Shown here in pieces: positions 30,565 through 40,286 of a DNA stretch of 64,000 nucleotides. The stretch comes from a bacterium. Lineage in GTDB: Bacteria; UBP6; UBA1177. The stretch covers positions 17,532 to 81,531 of the forward strand of contig JAFQZM010000031.1 in assembly GCA_017405875.1 (NCBI GenBank), written 5' to 3'. Numbering within the stretch: the first letter of the stretch is position 1; each line of letters starts with the position of its first letter. The notes under the pieces were generated by a model. The model worked only from the letters and a program-made list of their open reading frames with translations. It searched no databases and had not been told where the DNA came from. Made by a program: the position numbers and the translations under genes.

Positions 30565-31503
30565 TTAAATTATTCCTTTGAAATATTCGATAGTTAACCG
30601 CAAACCTTCATCGAGCGGTATTTCGGGCTTCCAGCCGAGAAGTTCACCAGCCAGAGTTATGTCGGGGCGGCGTACGCGCGGGTCGTCACCCGGAAGCGGC
30701 AGGAACGCAAGTTTTGACTTGCTGCCAGTCTGTTTAATAACTTTTTCTGCAAGCTCTAACATCGTAAATTCGCCGGGATTTCCGAGGTTTACAGGTCCTG
30801 TGACAGAATCGTCGGAATCCATGAGAGCAAGCATTCCGCGGATAAGATCGTCAACATAGCAGAAACTGCGCGTCTGCTTTCCGTCGCCGTAAACCGTGAT
30901 GTCGCGGTTCTGCAGAGCCTGAATTATGAAATTGCTTACGACCCTGCCGTCGTCAATATTCATATTAGGACCATAAGTATTGAATATTCTTGCAACTTTA
31001 ATCCTGATTCCGTGCTTTCTGCGGTAATCGAAAAAGAGCGATTCCGCCCCTCTTTTGCCTTCATCGTAACAGCTTCTGACTCCGTGCGGATTGACGTTTC
31101 CCCAGTAACTTTCAGGCTGCGGATGAACAAGCGCGTCACCGTAAACTTCGCTGGTGGAAGCCTGAAAAATTTTCGCATTCCATCTCAGTGCGAGGTCAAG
31201 TGCGTTTATCGCGCCTAAAACCGTCGTTTTGTAAGTTGCTATCGGATCTTTCTGATAAAAAATCGGGCTTGCCGGACACGCCAGATTGAAAATCTCGTCA
31301 ACATAAAAATTGTAGGGCTCGGTAACATCGTGGATCAGAAGGTCGAATTCGGGATTTTTCTTGAGCGGTTCGATGTTCGAAAGGCGGCCGCTTATAAAAT
31401 TGTCGATGCAGACAACGTGATCGCCTCTTTCCAGAAGGGCTTTGCAGAGGTGGGAACCTACGAAACCGGCTCCGCCCGTGACTAAAACAGTTTTTCTTAT
31501 CAT
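30565..31503 (-). CDS. UDP-glucuronate decarboxylase-like SDR (UXS type)
   Basis: The ATG at 31503 is chosen for its GAGGA ribosome site and for lying 7 nt after the upstream stop; a longer frame overlaps the thioesterase gene. The 312-residue product has [10 protein letters not shown] (NAD binding), [12 protein letters not shown] and the strongly diagnostic [14 protein letters not shown] with Y-x3-K and an S-E-V-Y-G catalytic segment. This set is typical of UXS enzymes, which make UDP-xylose from UDP-glucuronate. It supports envelope polysaccharide synthesis. The thioesterase gene lies directly upstream on the same strand. Confidence 0.9.
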   Translation of the reverse strand: MIRKTVLVTGGAGFVGSHLCKALLERGDHVVCIDNFISGRLSNIEPLKKNPEFDLLIHDVTEPYNFYVDEIFNLACPASPIFYQKDPIATYKTTVLGAINALDLALRWNAKIFQASTSEVYGDALVHPQPESYWGNVNPHGVRSCYDEGKRGAESLFFDYRRKHGIRIKVARIFNTYGPNMNIDDGRVVSNFIIQALQNRDITVYGDGKQTRSFCYVDDLIRGMLALMDSDDSVTGPVNLGNPGEFTMLELAEKVIKQTGSKSKLAFLPLPGDDPRVRRPDITLAGELLGWKPEIPLDEGLRLTIEYFKGII

Positions 31504-31510
31504 GTTTTCC

Positions 31511-31906
31511 TCAGTCCAGTCTGACCATTTTTGCCGTGGCTTCCGCAATCAGAACGCCGTCGAGCGTGATTTTTCCGGCCGTGCAGAGAACGCGGCCTTT
31601 CTGTGATTCGACGCAACCTTCAACTTTCACTTTTTTATTCGAAGGCATCGGCTTTCTGAATCTGACGCTGATTTCGCCTGTGACACCTTTCTGGTCGTGG
31701 GTGAAAGCGGCATAAGCCATGATCTCGTCAAGCAGAGTCGAGATTATTCCGCCGTGGATTATCCCTTCCCAGCCGCAGAATTTGTCCGGAACGGCGATTT
31801 CCGCTTCGGCGCAGAGTTTCTCGTTATCGCGATGTATGTCGAGATGAAGCCCGTCAGCATTGTTTTTTCCGCAGACAAAACATCTGTCACTGAAATTCAC
31901 TTCCAT
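31511..31906 (-). CDS. PaaI-like hotdog thioesterase
   Basis: The 131-residue product opens with [15 protein letters not shown] and has [20 protein letters not shown], the hotdog fold's helix with the catalytic acidic residue after HGG. PaaI/YbdB-type thioesterases hydrolyse acyl-CoA or related thioesters; the actual acyl group is unknown. GGAGG lies upstream, and the UXS gene follows 7 nt after the stop, probably in one transcript. The cysteine pair near the start may be redox or structural. Confidence 0.85.
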   Translation of the reverse strand: MEVNFSDRCFVCGKNNADGLHLDIHRDNEKLCAEAEIAVPDKFCGWEGIIHGGIISTLLDEIMAYAAFTHDQKGVTGEISVRFRKPMPSNKKVKVEGCVESQKGRVLCTAGKITLDGVLIAEATAKMVRLD

Positions 31907-32021
31907 TTTTTCCTCCGCAACAAAAAACGCGCTATTGTAGAAAAAAAAGGCGATACGGCAAAAAAACTTCGGATTTTTGTAAAAAGTTCATAAAAAAATC
32001 GGCTTTACATCACAATATATT

Positions 32022-32049
32022 TTGACATCGGTTATTTTTAGATGATATG
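32022..32049 (+). promoter_or_regulatory. Possible promoter for the ACT gene
   Basis: TTGACA at 32022-32027 followed after 16 bp by GATATG at 32044-32049. The -10 is weak. Confidence 0.4.
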
Positions 32050-32081
32050 TTTTCCCGTGTTTTTTAGATTTGGAGGCAAAA

Positions 32082-32507
32082 ATGAGAGTTGAGCAGATTT
32101 CGGTACTTTTAAGGAATGAACCCGGCGTTTTGAAAAAAATCCTTGAGTCGATAAGCGAGGGCAATATCAATATTCTCGGTTTAACAATCAATGAAACGGC
32201 GTCTTTGGGCGAACTCAGACTTGTTGTAAGCGACACGAAGAAAACCAGCGATATCCTGAAAAAAATGGATCTCTCACACAACGTCGTAAAAATAATTGTC
32301 GTAGACCTCAAGGACAAACCGGGCGAATTGCTTGAAATTGCTCGTCTTTTGAGTGAAAACGATATAAATATCGACTATATCTATACTCTGGCTTCGGGTA
32401 AAAATTCAGCCTTCATCGCAATAAAAACATGGGATATGGCTGCGACGGAAGAAATTCTTCTCGCCAACAAAATAAAAATCGTAACCCTTGAAGATTTCGC
32501 CAAATAG
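32082..32507 (+). CDS. Tandem ACT-domain protein
   Basis: The ATG at 32082 follows GGAGG. The 141-residue product is two ACT domains (about 1-68 and 71-139), each with the strand-helix pattern and a P-G-x-L turn (NEPGVLKKIL, DKPGELLEIA). Proteins of this shape bind amino acids or nucleotides and act as regulators; similar stand-alone tandem ACT proteins occur in many bacteria. It is followed 9 nt later by the outer-membrane-type gene, so the two may be co-transcribed, though their functions look unrelated. Confidence 0.85.
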   Translation: MRVEQISVLLRNEPGVLKKILESISEGNINILGLTINETASLGELRLVVSDTKKTSDILKKMDLSHNVVKIIVVDLKDKPGELLEIARLLSENDINIDYIYTLASGKNSAFIAIKTWDMAATEEILLANKIKIVTLEDFAK

Positions 32508-32516
32508 GAGGGTTTT

Positions 32517-34394
32517 ATGCCTAAAATTATTGTCTTTTTAACTATTTTTATTTTCAGTTTCGCCCTTTTGCCGCAGGAGGCAGCGCCCTCTGAAGAGGCT
32601 GAACCGGATAAAGCGGCTGAAGAAACCGCGCCGGAACAGGCTGCCGGAGAGGAAAAACCGGCTGAAGCTGCTCCTTCGGAAGAGCCTGCTGCAGAGGAAA
32701 CCGCGCCTGAAAAAGAGGCTGAACCTGAAAAAGAACCCGAAAACAATACGGCAGAAAACACAGAAACCGCTGCCGAAAACGCTGAAACTCCCGAAAAAGA
32801 GGAAGAACTTCAGGACGGGCAGGAATTTATCGCCGAAGAAGAGCCGACAACAGATGCGCCTTTAGTAAAAATCCAGCAGGGTAAACCTGTGAAATATTTC
32901 GAGCTTTACGGTTATTTCAACGTTGCGAACACTTTTTCCTACAACATGAAACTGAGCGGCAACAACCCCTACATGGCGTCACGAAACACCATAAACAACG
33001 TCGTAACGGACGAGACGACAGGCGAAAGAGTTACTCGTGAAACCAACGAACATGTTTTGAACTGGGCTTGGCTCAAACTGCATTTGGAACCTGTCATCAA
33101 TATTGCCGAAACAATGGAGATCCACACCAAACTTTCGATTTTCGGCAACACTGCAATGGGTGCCGACAACTACGAATTCGACAAAAAAGAGAACGGGCTT
33201 CTGCGCGACGCTCAGCTTTCAACTTCGGCAAACATAGTTTTTGAAGGTCTGTGGGGCGTTTTCGACACTCCGATCGGTCAGCTCAAAGTCGGAAGAATGC
33301 CTTTCCACTGGGGTCTCGGAATACTTTACAGCGACGGCAACCAGTTCAACACTCTTTCGAGCGGCAACTACCTCGACAGACTCCAGCTTACGATTCCGGT
33401 AATGGGATTCAAGATAATCCCCGCTTTCGACCTCGCTTCGACGGGACTTCTGGACAAATATCACGACTACTTCATTGATGCTTCGCAGAAAGACGACGGC
33501 TTCAACGTCAGCCTTATGTTCACCATGCAGGAAGACGATCCTGCGGTTCTTGAAAACAAGATCCTCAACGAAAAAACGGTCGTTGAAGTCGGCGCGATGG
33601 TCATGTTCTCGTGGAAAAACACCTCTTCGGGCGAATGGGCGAAATCGGATGAAAACGGCGGCGATGTAGAACCTACAAGCGATCACTTCGTTGATCCGGA
33701 CAAAGTATATGCCTACACCGGACAGGGCGCGAAACTCTGGAAACTCGATGCGTGGCTGAACCTTCATTACAAAATTTTCTCTTTAAAAACCGAACTCGCA
33801 TTTCTTACCGGAACTATCGGAAAAGTACGTCTTGACGACGGCAGAGAAAAATCGGTAAAAACTCAGATGGTCGGCTGGGCGGCAGATTTGGGATTCCGCG
33901 TAATTCCGAAAAAATTTCACATCGGTCTTCTCACTGGTATCGCTTCTCCGGACGATGCGGACTACGTTCAGGGCGATTCGTGGAGCACTCCCGGAAATTC
34001 GATCAACAACTCTTCGACAAAAAGCGACCGCACAGTCGAAAACTTCCGCTTCAACAAGGATTACAACTTCAATTCGGCTTTGTGGAACAATTTTCTCGGC
34101 AGATTCACGGCCGGCTACTACGCAAGTCTGACCATGACATACTTCTTCCTTGACACCCTTAAAGGATATGTCGGAACGACTTACTCGATGGCACTCAAAG
34201 AGAACAACTCTTTAGGCGGCAAAGGACTTCCGAACGCGATCGAACCCTTTATCGGAATAGATTACGCGAACAAAAGCGGAATGCGCCTCGGCACGAGATA
34301 CCAGATCGGTGTTCCCTTCTCAGGTCTTGACACCGACGAGCACGACACATCGCTTTTCCACTATCTGAACGTTTATCTCGGAGTGGTTTTCTAA
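32517..34394 (+). CDS. TIGR04551-like outer-membrane-type protein with Glu/Ala/Pro-rich linker
   Basis: The 625-residue product has a signal peptide (about 1-20), a long acidic Pro/Ala/Glu linker (about 22-115), then a beta-rich domain of aromatic-alternating strands ending in F, as in an outer-membrane beta-barrel. VGRMPFHWGLGILY near 262 resembles the R-M-x-x-H-W-G-L-G-M motif of the TIGR04551 family of deltaproteobacteria/myxobacteria, which is my main taxonomic clue. Function is unknown; channel or surface protein is likely. The acidic linker could reach the peptidoglycan or the cell surface. GGAGG precedes the ATG. Confidence 0.7.
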   Translation: MPKIIVFLTIFIFSFALLPQEAAPSEEAEPDKAAEETAPEQAAGEEKPAEAAPSEEPAAEETAPEKEAEPEKEPENNTAENTETAAENAETPEKEEELQDGQEFIAEEEPTTDAPLVKIQQGKPVKYFELYGYFNVANTFSYNMKLSGNNPYMASRNTINNVVTDETTGERVTRETNEHVLNWAWLKLHLEPVINIAETMEIHTKLSIFGNTAMGADNYEFDKKENGLLRDAQLSTSANIVFEGLWGVFDTPIGQLKVGRMPFHWGLGILYSDGNQFNTLSSGNYLDRLQLTIPVMGFKIIPAFDLASTGLLDKYHDYFIDASQKDDGFNVSLMFTMQEDDPAVLENKILNEKTVVEVGAMVMFSWKNTSSGEWAKSDENGGDVEPTSDHFVDPDKVYAYTGQGAKLWKLDAWLNLHYKIFSLKTELAFLTGTIGKVRLDDGREKSVKTQMVGWAADLGFRVIPKKFHIGLLTGIASPDDADYVQGDSWSTPGNSINNSSTKSDRTVENFRFNKDYNFNSALWNNFLGRFTAGYYASLTMTYFFLDTLKGYVGTTYSMALKENNSLGGKGLPNAIEPFIGIDYANKSGMRLGTRYQIGVPFSGLDTDEHDTSLFHYLNVYLGVVF

Positions 34395-34419
34395 AATTTC
34401 CGTTTCTTCGGAGCAGCAC

Positions 34420-35664
34420 TTGAACAGATCTCCCTGGTTCTGGATCCCGACATTATACTTCGCCGAGGGACTTCCCTATTTCATTGTCAACACGGTTTCT
34501 TTAGTGATGCTGAAGGATCTCGGTGTAAGCAACGGCAGACTGGCAGCCCTGACAAGTTTTATCGCGCTCCCGTGGCTTTTCAAACCTTTGTGGAGTCCGC
34601 TTGTCGATACGTTAAAAAGCAAGCGCTGGTGGACAGTAGCAACTCAGCTGACGATCGCATTATCTGTCACTTTAATAGCACTTACACTCTCAAAATCGCT
34701 TAGCCTAACCCTTTCCCTTTTCGCTCTCGCAGCGTTCGCCTCAGCCACCCACGATATTTCGGCTGACGGATTCTACATGATAGCTTTGGACAAAAGACGT
34801 CAGGCAGCTTTTATCGGCATCAGGAACACGTTTTACCGCATCGCTATGATTTTCGGGCAGGGCGTTATTATCGTTTTTGCCGGAATGATTGAAAAATATG
34901 CCGGAAACAGCACCGTCGCGTGGCGGATCACTCTCATTTTAACCGCTGTGATACTTGCGCTGCTCACACTCTACCACAAATCGGTTCTGCCGAAAGCTGA
35001 GGAAAAACCTGACATTAAAACAGATAAACCTCTTAAACTATTAAGCAATTTTGCAGCAGCTTTTATTTCGTTCTTCACAAAAAAAGGCTGCATTACCGCA
35101 ATACTTTTCATGCTTTTCTACCGTTTTCCCGAAGCTCTGCTCATGAAAATGCTTTACCCGTTTTTCAGTGACCATGCAACAGCCGGAGGACTAGGACTTG
35201 ACAAGGAGGCATACGGCGTCATCTGCGGCTCAGCCGGAGTCGCGGCGCTTCTTGCAGGCGGGATTCTAGGCGGCTTCTACATTGCAAAACACGGTTTGCG
35301 GAAATCGCTTCCGCTGATGGCTTTAAGTCTGACTCTTCCGTGTGTCGTCTACCCTTATATGGCTTTCACAAGACCTGAATCGCTGCTGACAATAGGAACC
35401 TGCATCGCAATCGATCAGTTCGGTTACGGTTTCGGCTTTACTGCATATATCGCATACATGATGAAATTCGCCGCAGGGTCCTTCAGAACATCGCACTACG
35501 CCATCTGCACGGGATTTATGGCACTATCGGCGATCCTTCCCGGAGCAATATCCGGTTATCTTCAGGAAATATGCGGCTACGGCGGATTTTTCACGCTGGT
35601 CGTGCTGAGCTGCGCCGCGACATTCGTTGTCACTTACCTTGCGGCGAAAAACCTCGAATCGTAA
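34420..35664 (+). CDS. MFS transporter, AmpG-like
   Basis: A TTG start at 34420 is used, with CGGAGC 5-10 nt upstream; no better ATG exists near the conserved beginning. The 414-residue product is a 12-helix membrane protein opening with FWIPTLYFAEGLPYFIVN, the AmpG/MFS-1 signature region, then RRQAAFIGIRNTFYR in the helix 4-5 loop and a C-terminal half with five or six helices. AmpG-type proteins import anhydromuropeptides for cell-wall recycling; a muropeptide role is inferred only from family resemblance. The gene lies downstream of the TIGR04551-like gene. Confidence 0.8.
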   Translation: MNRSPWFWIPTLYFAEGLPYFIVNTVSLVMLKDLGVSNGRLAALTSFIALPWLFKPLWSPLVDTLKSKRWWTVATQLTIALSVTLIALTLSKSLSLTLSLFALAAFASATHDISADGFYMIALDKRRQAAFIGIRNTFYRIAMIFGQGVIIVFAGMIEKYAGNSTVAWRITLILTAVILALLTLYHKSVLPKAEEKPDIKTDKPLKLLSNFAAAFISFFTKKGCITAILFMLFYRFPEALLMKMLYPFFSDHATAGGLGLDKEAYGVICGSAGVAALLAGGILGGFYIAKHGLRKSLPLMALSLTLPCVVYPYMAFTRPESLLTIGTCIAIDQFGYGFGFTAYIAYMMKFAAGSFRTSHYAICTGFMALSAILPGAISGYLQEICGYGGFFTLVVLSCAATFVVTYLAAKNLES

Positions 35665-35684
35665 AAAATCACTTTTTTGAAAAT

Positions 35685-36962
35685 TTAGTTTTTCAAAGCT
35701 GTAATCGGCACGACATAAACCCCGTCGGGTCTAAGATATGCGGCATTTGTCATTCCGCAGACAACGATGAGTGATGAGGGCGGAACACTTTTTTCATCGG
35801 CAAGAAACGCTTTTTTTATTGAAAGGAGATTGTGAGCTGCCTCGTCAATCTGGTGAGCACCCAGCTTGATTTCAACAGCACTCCATGAACCGTCGGACAT
35901 TTCTATGACTGCATCGATTTCTTTACCTGAATAATCCTGATAGTGGTATAGATTTCCTCCGAAAGATTCGGCATATATCCTTAAATCACGTTCGCAAAGT
36001 GCCTCGAACAAAAAGCCTAACGTATTTAAATCATTAAGCAAAATATTAGGATTTGCCCGAAGAAGTGCGCATGCAAGCGATGGGTCGGCAAGGTGGCGCT
36101 TTTCCTGCTGTTTTATTCTGACTGACGAGCGGATATTCGGAGAAAACGGCGGAATATTGTCAAAAAGAAAGAGTTTTTCAAAAACTTCGAGATATGACGC
36201 GATCGTGTTCAACTCAAGCGAAGAACCGTCTTTGTCTGAAATATCCTTTTGTAAAGTTCTGTTTGAAACAGCAGTACTTTCATTTCTGGCGAGAGATCTG
36301 AGAAGTTTTGTCATTTTTGCACGGTCTCTGGTTGCGGTTTCAACCCTTTCAATATCTTCATCAAGAACCGCCTGAATATACGATTCCGCAAGTATTGAAG
36401 CGTGGTTAACGGCAGATCCTATATTCCCCGGCCATCCGCCGCGGACAACAAGATAAATGAGTTCGGAAAGATCGACTTCGCCGGTGAGTTCATTTTCAAA
36501 TTCGCCTTTGCAAAGAGCCTGCAATGAGATTTTTCCCGAAGAATCACACGATTCAAAGAGGGACATCGGGCGCATCCTCAATTTTGCGATTCTTCCCGCG
36601 CCGCTGTGCATTTTCCCTTCGCGGTTCGGTGTCGCCGAACCTGTGAGAATAAACTGCCCTTTTAGCGCACGCTTGTCCACGACATTCCGCACGGCATCCC
36701 AAAGCGGAGGAACTTCCTGCCATTCGTCAATAAGTCTCGGGGTTTCGCCCTCTAAAACGGAAAGCGGCGATATCTGAGCCAATGTTCTGTTGGAATAATT
36801 GCCGGCAGGATCTCCGATATATACCGCGCTTTTGCTGTGATGCTCGGAAGTCCATGTCTTTCCGCACCACTTGCATCCCTCAATACAGACTGCTCCGGCA
36901 GCCGCCAGATACTCCTCGACCATGGCATCCACAATACGTTTTTTGTAATTTTTTTCAGCCAC
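35685..36962 (-). CDS. AAA_14/DUF4143 family ATPase
   Basis: The 425-residue product has an N-terminal P-loop domain (GCKWCGKTW near 29-36; RLIDEWQ near 97 as Walker B; FILTGS sensor near 125) and a C-terminal DUF4143 region (about 200-400) with the typical YYQDYSGKEIDAVIE-like nuclease-fold signature (HYQDYSGKEIDAVIE near 345). The D-E-x-K-like pattern (DAVIE then AVEIK) recalls PD-(D/E)xK nucleases. This family is common and poorly characterised; it varies widely between strains and is often called a mobile or defence-linked ATPase. Ribosome site GGAGG precedes the ATG, and a 23-bp-period repeat array lies just upstream. Confidence 0.85.
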   Translation of the reverse strand: MAEKNYKKRIVDAMVEEYLAAAGAVCIEGCKWCGKTWTSEHHSKSAVYIGDPAGNYSNRTLAQISPLSVLEGETPRLIDEWQEVPPLWDAVRNVVDKRALKGQFILTGSATPNREGKMHSGAGRIAKLRMRPMSLFESCDSSGKISLQALCKGEFENELTGEVDLSELIYLVVRGGWPGNIGSAVNHASILAESYIQAVLDEDIERVETATRDRAKMTKLLRSLARNESTAVSNRTLQKDISDKDGSSLELNTIASYLEVFEKLFLFDNIPPFSPNIRSSVRIKQQEKRHLADPSLACALLRANPNILLNDLNTLGFLFEALCERDLRIYAESFGGNLYHYQDYSGKEIDAVIEMSDGSWSAVEIKLGAHQIDEAAHNLLSIKKAFLADEKSVPPSSLIVVCGMTNAAYLRPDGVYVVPITALKN

Positions 36963-36998
36963 GAGTAACCTCCAGAAATAACAGAAGAAACATAATCC

Positions 36999-37135
36999 AT
37001 TAAGACAGATTTGTCAAGTTCATTACGACAGATTCTGGATTTTGATTAAGACAGATTCCGACTTTGATTCCTCGTTTGGCGCGATTTTGATTCCTCACTT
37101 GGCGCGATTTTGATTCCGCACTTGGCAAAAATCAT
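36999..37135. repeat. Six ~23-bp imperfect direct repeats
   Basis: Units begin at 36999, 37022, 37045, 37067, 37090 and 37113. The first three share ATTAAGACAGATT (the second ATTACGACAGATT), the last three share ATTCCTCRYTTGGCGCGATT or a variant. All lie between the DUF4143 start (36962) and the beta-propeller start (37249). They could be operator iterons for the DUF4143 gene or a satellite. Confidence 0.8.
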
Positions 37136-37140
37136 TTTTT

Positions 37141-37203
37141 TCACTTTTTTTAAAAAAAATTATCAGAAAAATCGGCACAACATGTAACTAAACTATTGCG
37201 TTT
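37141..37203 (+). promoter_or_regulatory. Promoter region of first beta-propeller gene
   Basis: The stretch has TCACTTTTTTT, an A-run, TTATCAGAAAAA, then AACTAAACTATTG. The same order recurs at 40170 before the second paralogue, so selection or recent duplication keeps it. AACTAAACTATTG probably contains the -10. Confidence 0.5.
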
Positions 37204-37248
37204 TTGCTTTTTTTGTTAAAAATTGATGTCTTTTTAGCGGAGGTCGTC

Positions 37249-40158
37249 ATGAAAAAAATCGTCAAATTTTTCGCAGCTTTCGTGATTTTTCTTTTCATTT
37301 TTACTGCGTGCAGCGGCAAAGGAAATTCAGGAAAACAGGAAATTTCGGACGATGATTCTGAAAATCAGGTTTCTGACAAAGATGAGCTTTCAGATGATGA
37401 GCCGGAGCCTGACGGAACGGAAAAGTTTGTTACGGTATCGTCTTCGGACTATTTTGAAGAAGATTGCCCCGTAGATGACACGGAGGTTTATGACAATTTC
37501 GCTTTAAAAGACGATATTCCTGATGTTCCCCGCGAAATTTTTGAGGGTGATGTCTACAAGCTTGACGGAAACACGCTTTTGATTTTGCATCCGTACAAAG
37601 GAATCGTCACGGTCGATATAAGCGATCCGGAAAACCTTGAAGTTTTGGACAGCATAAATCTGGCGGGGCAGTATGGTCACCACATTTATCTTCAAGATGA
37701 GAGAGCTTATGTCCTTGTCAGCAGGACAGACGGAGATTCCGATGACGGCAAAATCATCTATTACGGCAGAGAATATTCAAAGCTCGTTGCGATCGACACG
37801 AAAGATCCGAAAAACCTTTCGATTGCAGCTGAATTTATAATTGACGGCTATGCGAGAAATTCAAAACAGATAGGTGATATAATCTATGTTGTTGCCGCAG
37901 ACAAGGCTTATTCGTGGAAGGAATGTGACGGAACCTGGGGAGAAAACCGTAACGAACGGAGCACTATCGTTGCGATAAACATAAAAGATCCGGAAAATAT
38001 AAAAATGGCTGACAAAATTTCAGCGGAAGTGGCGGCTGATCTGGTCTATTTTTCCGACAAGCACATATATGTTGCCGAATCCAAAACAGACGAATGGGAT
38101 GATCCCATAGGTGAAAACAGATTTTCAATATTCGATATAAGTGATCCTGACGGCAAAATTGTCCAAAAATCGACGATTTATCCCGAAAGATTCATTCAGG
38201 GGATGTATGAAACAGACAATTTTTTCTATCTTCTAACCTCAAGCAATAACGAACCTTATTACACAACTCTTGAAAGTTTCGATGTCAGCGATCCTGCAAA
38301 TATCATAAAACTCGACTCTACTGACGGTTTCAGAAATGCCGCATTCAACGGTTATACGATGTATGGTTCCAGATATTCTTATTCCGGTTATTCCGGCGAT
38401 CAGAGACACCACTTTTTAGCGGCAGTGGATCTCACACCGGATAACCTTTCTCCGATTTCCGAGCAGGAAATTTTCGGCAGTATATCGGATTTCAAGTTCA
38501 TAGGCACGAAAATGCTCACAATCGAGCAGGAACAGAAAGACTATCAGGAAAGGCTTGGGCTCTACGATTTGGAAGATCCTGGAAATCCCAGAGAAATCAG
38601 CGGTGCCTTATTCGACACAGATATGTTTGTATCAAATTGCAGGATCTTTGACGAAATCGGGCTAGTTCTCTGTTCAGGTTCTGACAAATATCCTAAAGAG
38701 ATCATTCGCAAGGTTTATCTTGCCGATCTTGATCTCGAAAAAGGGCTGAAAATGCGCGGAGCTATTGCAATGGACGACTTTGCAAGATTCGGAACAGCTG
38801 TAAAAAACCGTGTTTTCGCAGCATCCAACTATAAGGTCGTTTCTGCCGACATTACCGACAGGGACAAACCGAAAATCATTTCAGAACAAAAAATCGCAGA
38901 CAGAATCCCTGAAATTACAAAATGCGGAGGGCATCTTTGCGGAATAAACGAAAGAAAACTGTTTATTTACGACACCGGGACAAACAGCGTTGTCTGGCAG
39001 AGCAGGCAGTGGGATTGCAGCGAATCTGCGAATCTGGTTAAAAACAGCAAAAACTTCTATATTTACAACAAAAACCAGACTTTCTGCGGCTACGGCGACG
39101 ATTTTTATTCTAATCTTCCGATTTACGTCAAAATTATTAAAAACGGTGAAAACAACTCTTTTGAAGAGACGAAAACTATAAAGATTTATGAAAGTATCGG
39201 TTATTACGCGGCTGCAGCTGTTTCCGACAAGAACATTATGGCTTTCAGGAGTACAAAATGGGAAAAGTATTACGACGGAGAGCGGGAACGCCGTAAGACA
39301 AAACATGAACTGCATTTCGTTGATATGAACGAACCGGCTGAAAAAATCACAGCTTCGAAAGTCGATTTCAACTACCGTAAACTCTTTATAGAAAACAGGA
39401 TTTTCGTCAGCGGTGACACTTTCTGGACAAGCGGCTGCATCAAGAATACAACGGAAGAAGAGGCAAATCAGTATCTTTGTTATGCCGTTCCTTTTACTGT
39501 TGACAAGTCTGCAAAACCAAAAGCCGGAAAAAGAATAAATATCCCCGGAGAACTTATGGGAATCAGCAAAGACGGCCAGTATCTCTACACAAAAACACCG
39601 GCGGTGAAATCAGAGAAAGATTGCGAAGATATCGGAAACTGCAGAATCAAAATAGAAAGCAGCGATTTCTATATCTTAAAACTTAATAACAAAAAAAATT
39701 CGGCAGATGTTGTAAAAAAAGAAACTCTCGAAGACTGGGAAGTCATTAATTACAACAGTGACAAGTATCCGAAACAGTATTATGTTGCGAATGATGTTCT
39801 TATAAAAGACGATCGACTGTTTTTTGTTTCAAGAAGTTATTATCGGAGTACAGAATGCGTTCCAAAATCCAACATTGTTTATGAAATCAAAATCGTCTCC
39901 GCGACTGACGGAAAGGAGATTTTCTCGGATTCTTTCGAGCAGGTGTCTTCCTTTAACGATGTTCAGGACGGAGGAGTACTTCTTTCGACAGACAAGAAAT
40001 GGATTTATGTGACTACCGATGGTAAAACCAAAAAAGTAAAATTGAGTAAAGATCTCGGAACAAGTGAATATTATTCTCCGAATTCCGCACAACTTATAGG
40101 ATATACGGTCTATGTAGGGACTCTCTGGGGCGGAATTTATTCTTTCGACGTGAAATAA
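37249..40158 (+). CDS. Beta-propeller lipoprotein, paralogue 1
   Basis: The ATG at 37249 follows GCGGAGG; an upstream in-frame start at 37204 is inside the promoter. The 969-residue product has a signal peptide and lipobox ending FTAC, an acidic Asp/Glu-rich linker (about 25-85), and a large beta-rich domain of repeated WD/YVTN-like blades (for example VAIDTKDPKNLSIAAEFII, FDVSDPANIIKLDS). It matches the Beta_propel (PF09826) type of secreted protein. It is exported and probably surface-exposed, with disulfide-capable cysteine pairs. Function is unknown; scaffolding or ligand binding is plausible. The next gene is a close paralogue. Confidence 0.8.
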   Translation: MKKIVKFFAAFVIFLFIFTACSGKGNSGKQEISDDDSENQVSDKDELSDDEPEPDGTEKFVTVSSSDYFEEDCPVDDTEVYDNFALKDDIPDVPREIFEGDVYKLDGNTLLILHPYKGIVTVDISDPENLEVLDSINLAGQYGHHIYLQDERAYVLVSRTDGDSDDGKIIYYGREYSKLVAIDTKDPKNLSIAAEFIIDGYARNSKQIGDIIYVVAADKAYSWKECDGTWGENRNERSTIVAINIKDPENIKMADKISAEVAADLVYFSDKHIYVAESKTDEWDDPIGENRFSIFDISDPDGKIVQKSTIYPERFIQGMYETDNFFYLLTSSNNEPYYTTLESFDVSDPANIIKLDSTDGFRNAAFNGYTMYGSRYSYSGYSGDQRHHFLAAVDLTPDNLSPISEQEIFGSISDFKFIGTKMLTIEQEQKDYQERLGLYDLEDPGNPREISGALFDTDMFVSNCRIFDEIGLVLCSGSDKYPKEIIRKVYLADLDLEKGLKMRGAIAMDDFARFGTAVKNRVFAASNYKVVSADITDRDKPKIISEQKIADRIPEITKCGGHLCGINERKLFIYDTGTNSVVWQSRQWDCSESANLVKNSKNFYIYNKNQTFCGYGDDFYSNLPIYVKIIKNGENNSFEETKTIKIYESIGYYAAAAVSDKNIMAFRSTKWEKYYDGERERRKTKHELHFVDMNEPAEKITASKVDFNYRKLFIENRIFVSGDTFWTSGCIKNTTEEEANQYLCYAVPFTVDKSAKPKAGKRINIPGELMGISKDGQYLYTKTPAVKSEKDCEDIGNCRIKIESSDFYILKLNNKKNSADVVKKETLEDWEVINYNSDKYPKQYYVANDVLIKDDRLFFVSRSYYRSTECVPKSNIVYEIKIVSATDGKEIFSDSFEQVSSFNDVQDGGVLLSTDKKWIYVTTDGKTKKVKLSKDLGTSEYYSPNSAQLIGYTVYVGTLWGGIYSFDVK

Positions 40159-40169
40159 TCGGAAAAAAA

Positions 40170-40286
40170 TCACTTTTTTTAAAAAAATTATCAGAAAAAA
40201 ATGCACTTTCCGGAACTAAACTATTGTATTTTTGTTCAATTTGCTGAAAATTGAATGTTTTTGGTGTTTTTTTGACGGAGGTCGGG
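40170..40286 (+). promoter_or_regulatory. Duplicated promoter region of second beta-propeller gene
   Basis: TCACTTTTTTT, A-run, TTATCAGAAAAA and AACTAAACTATTG occur in the same order and spacing as at 37141-37200, up to the ribosome site ACGGAGG. This shows the tandem duplication included the control region. Confidence 0.6.

Noticed and set aside
33219..33767. A 182-codon antisense frame in the TIGR04551-like gene
   Set aside because: It is a mirror frame without ribosome site or domain.
36999..37135. The ~23-bp-period array as a CRISPR array
   Set aside because: Units have no constant repeat with unique spacers; the repeat is imperfect and spacer-free.
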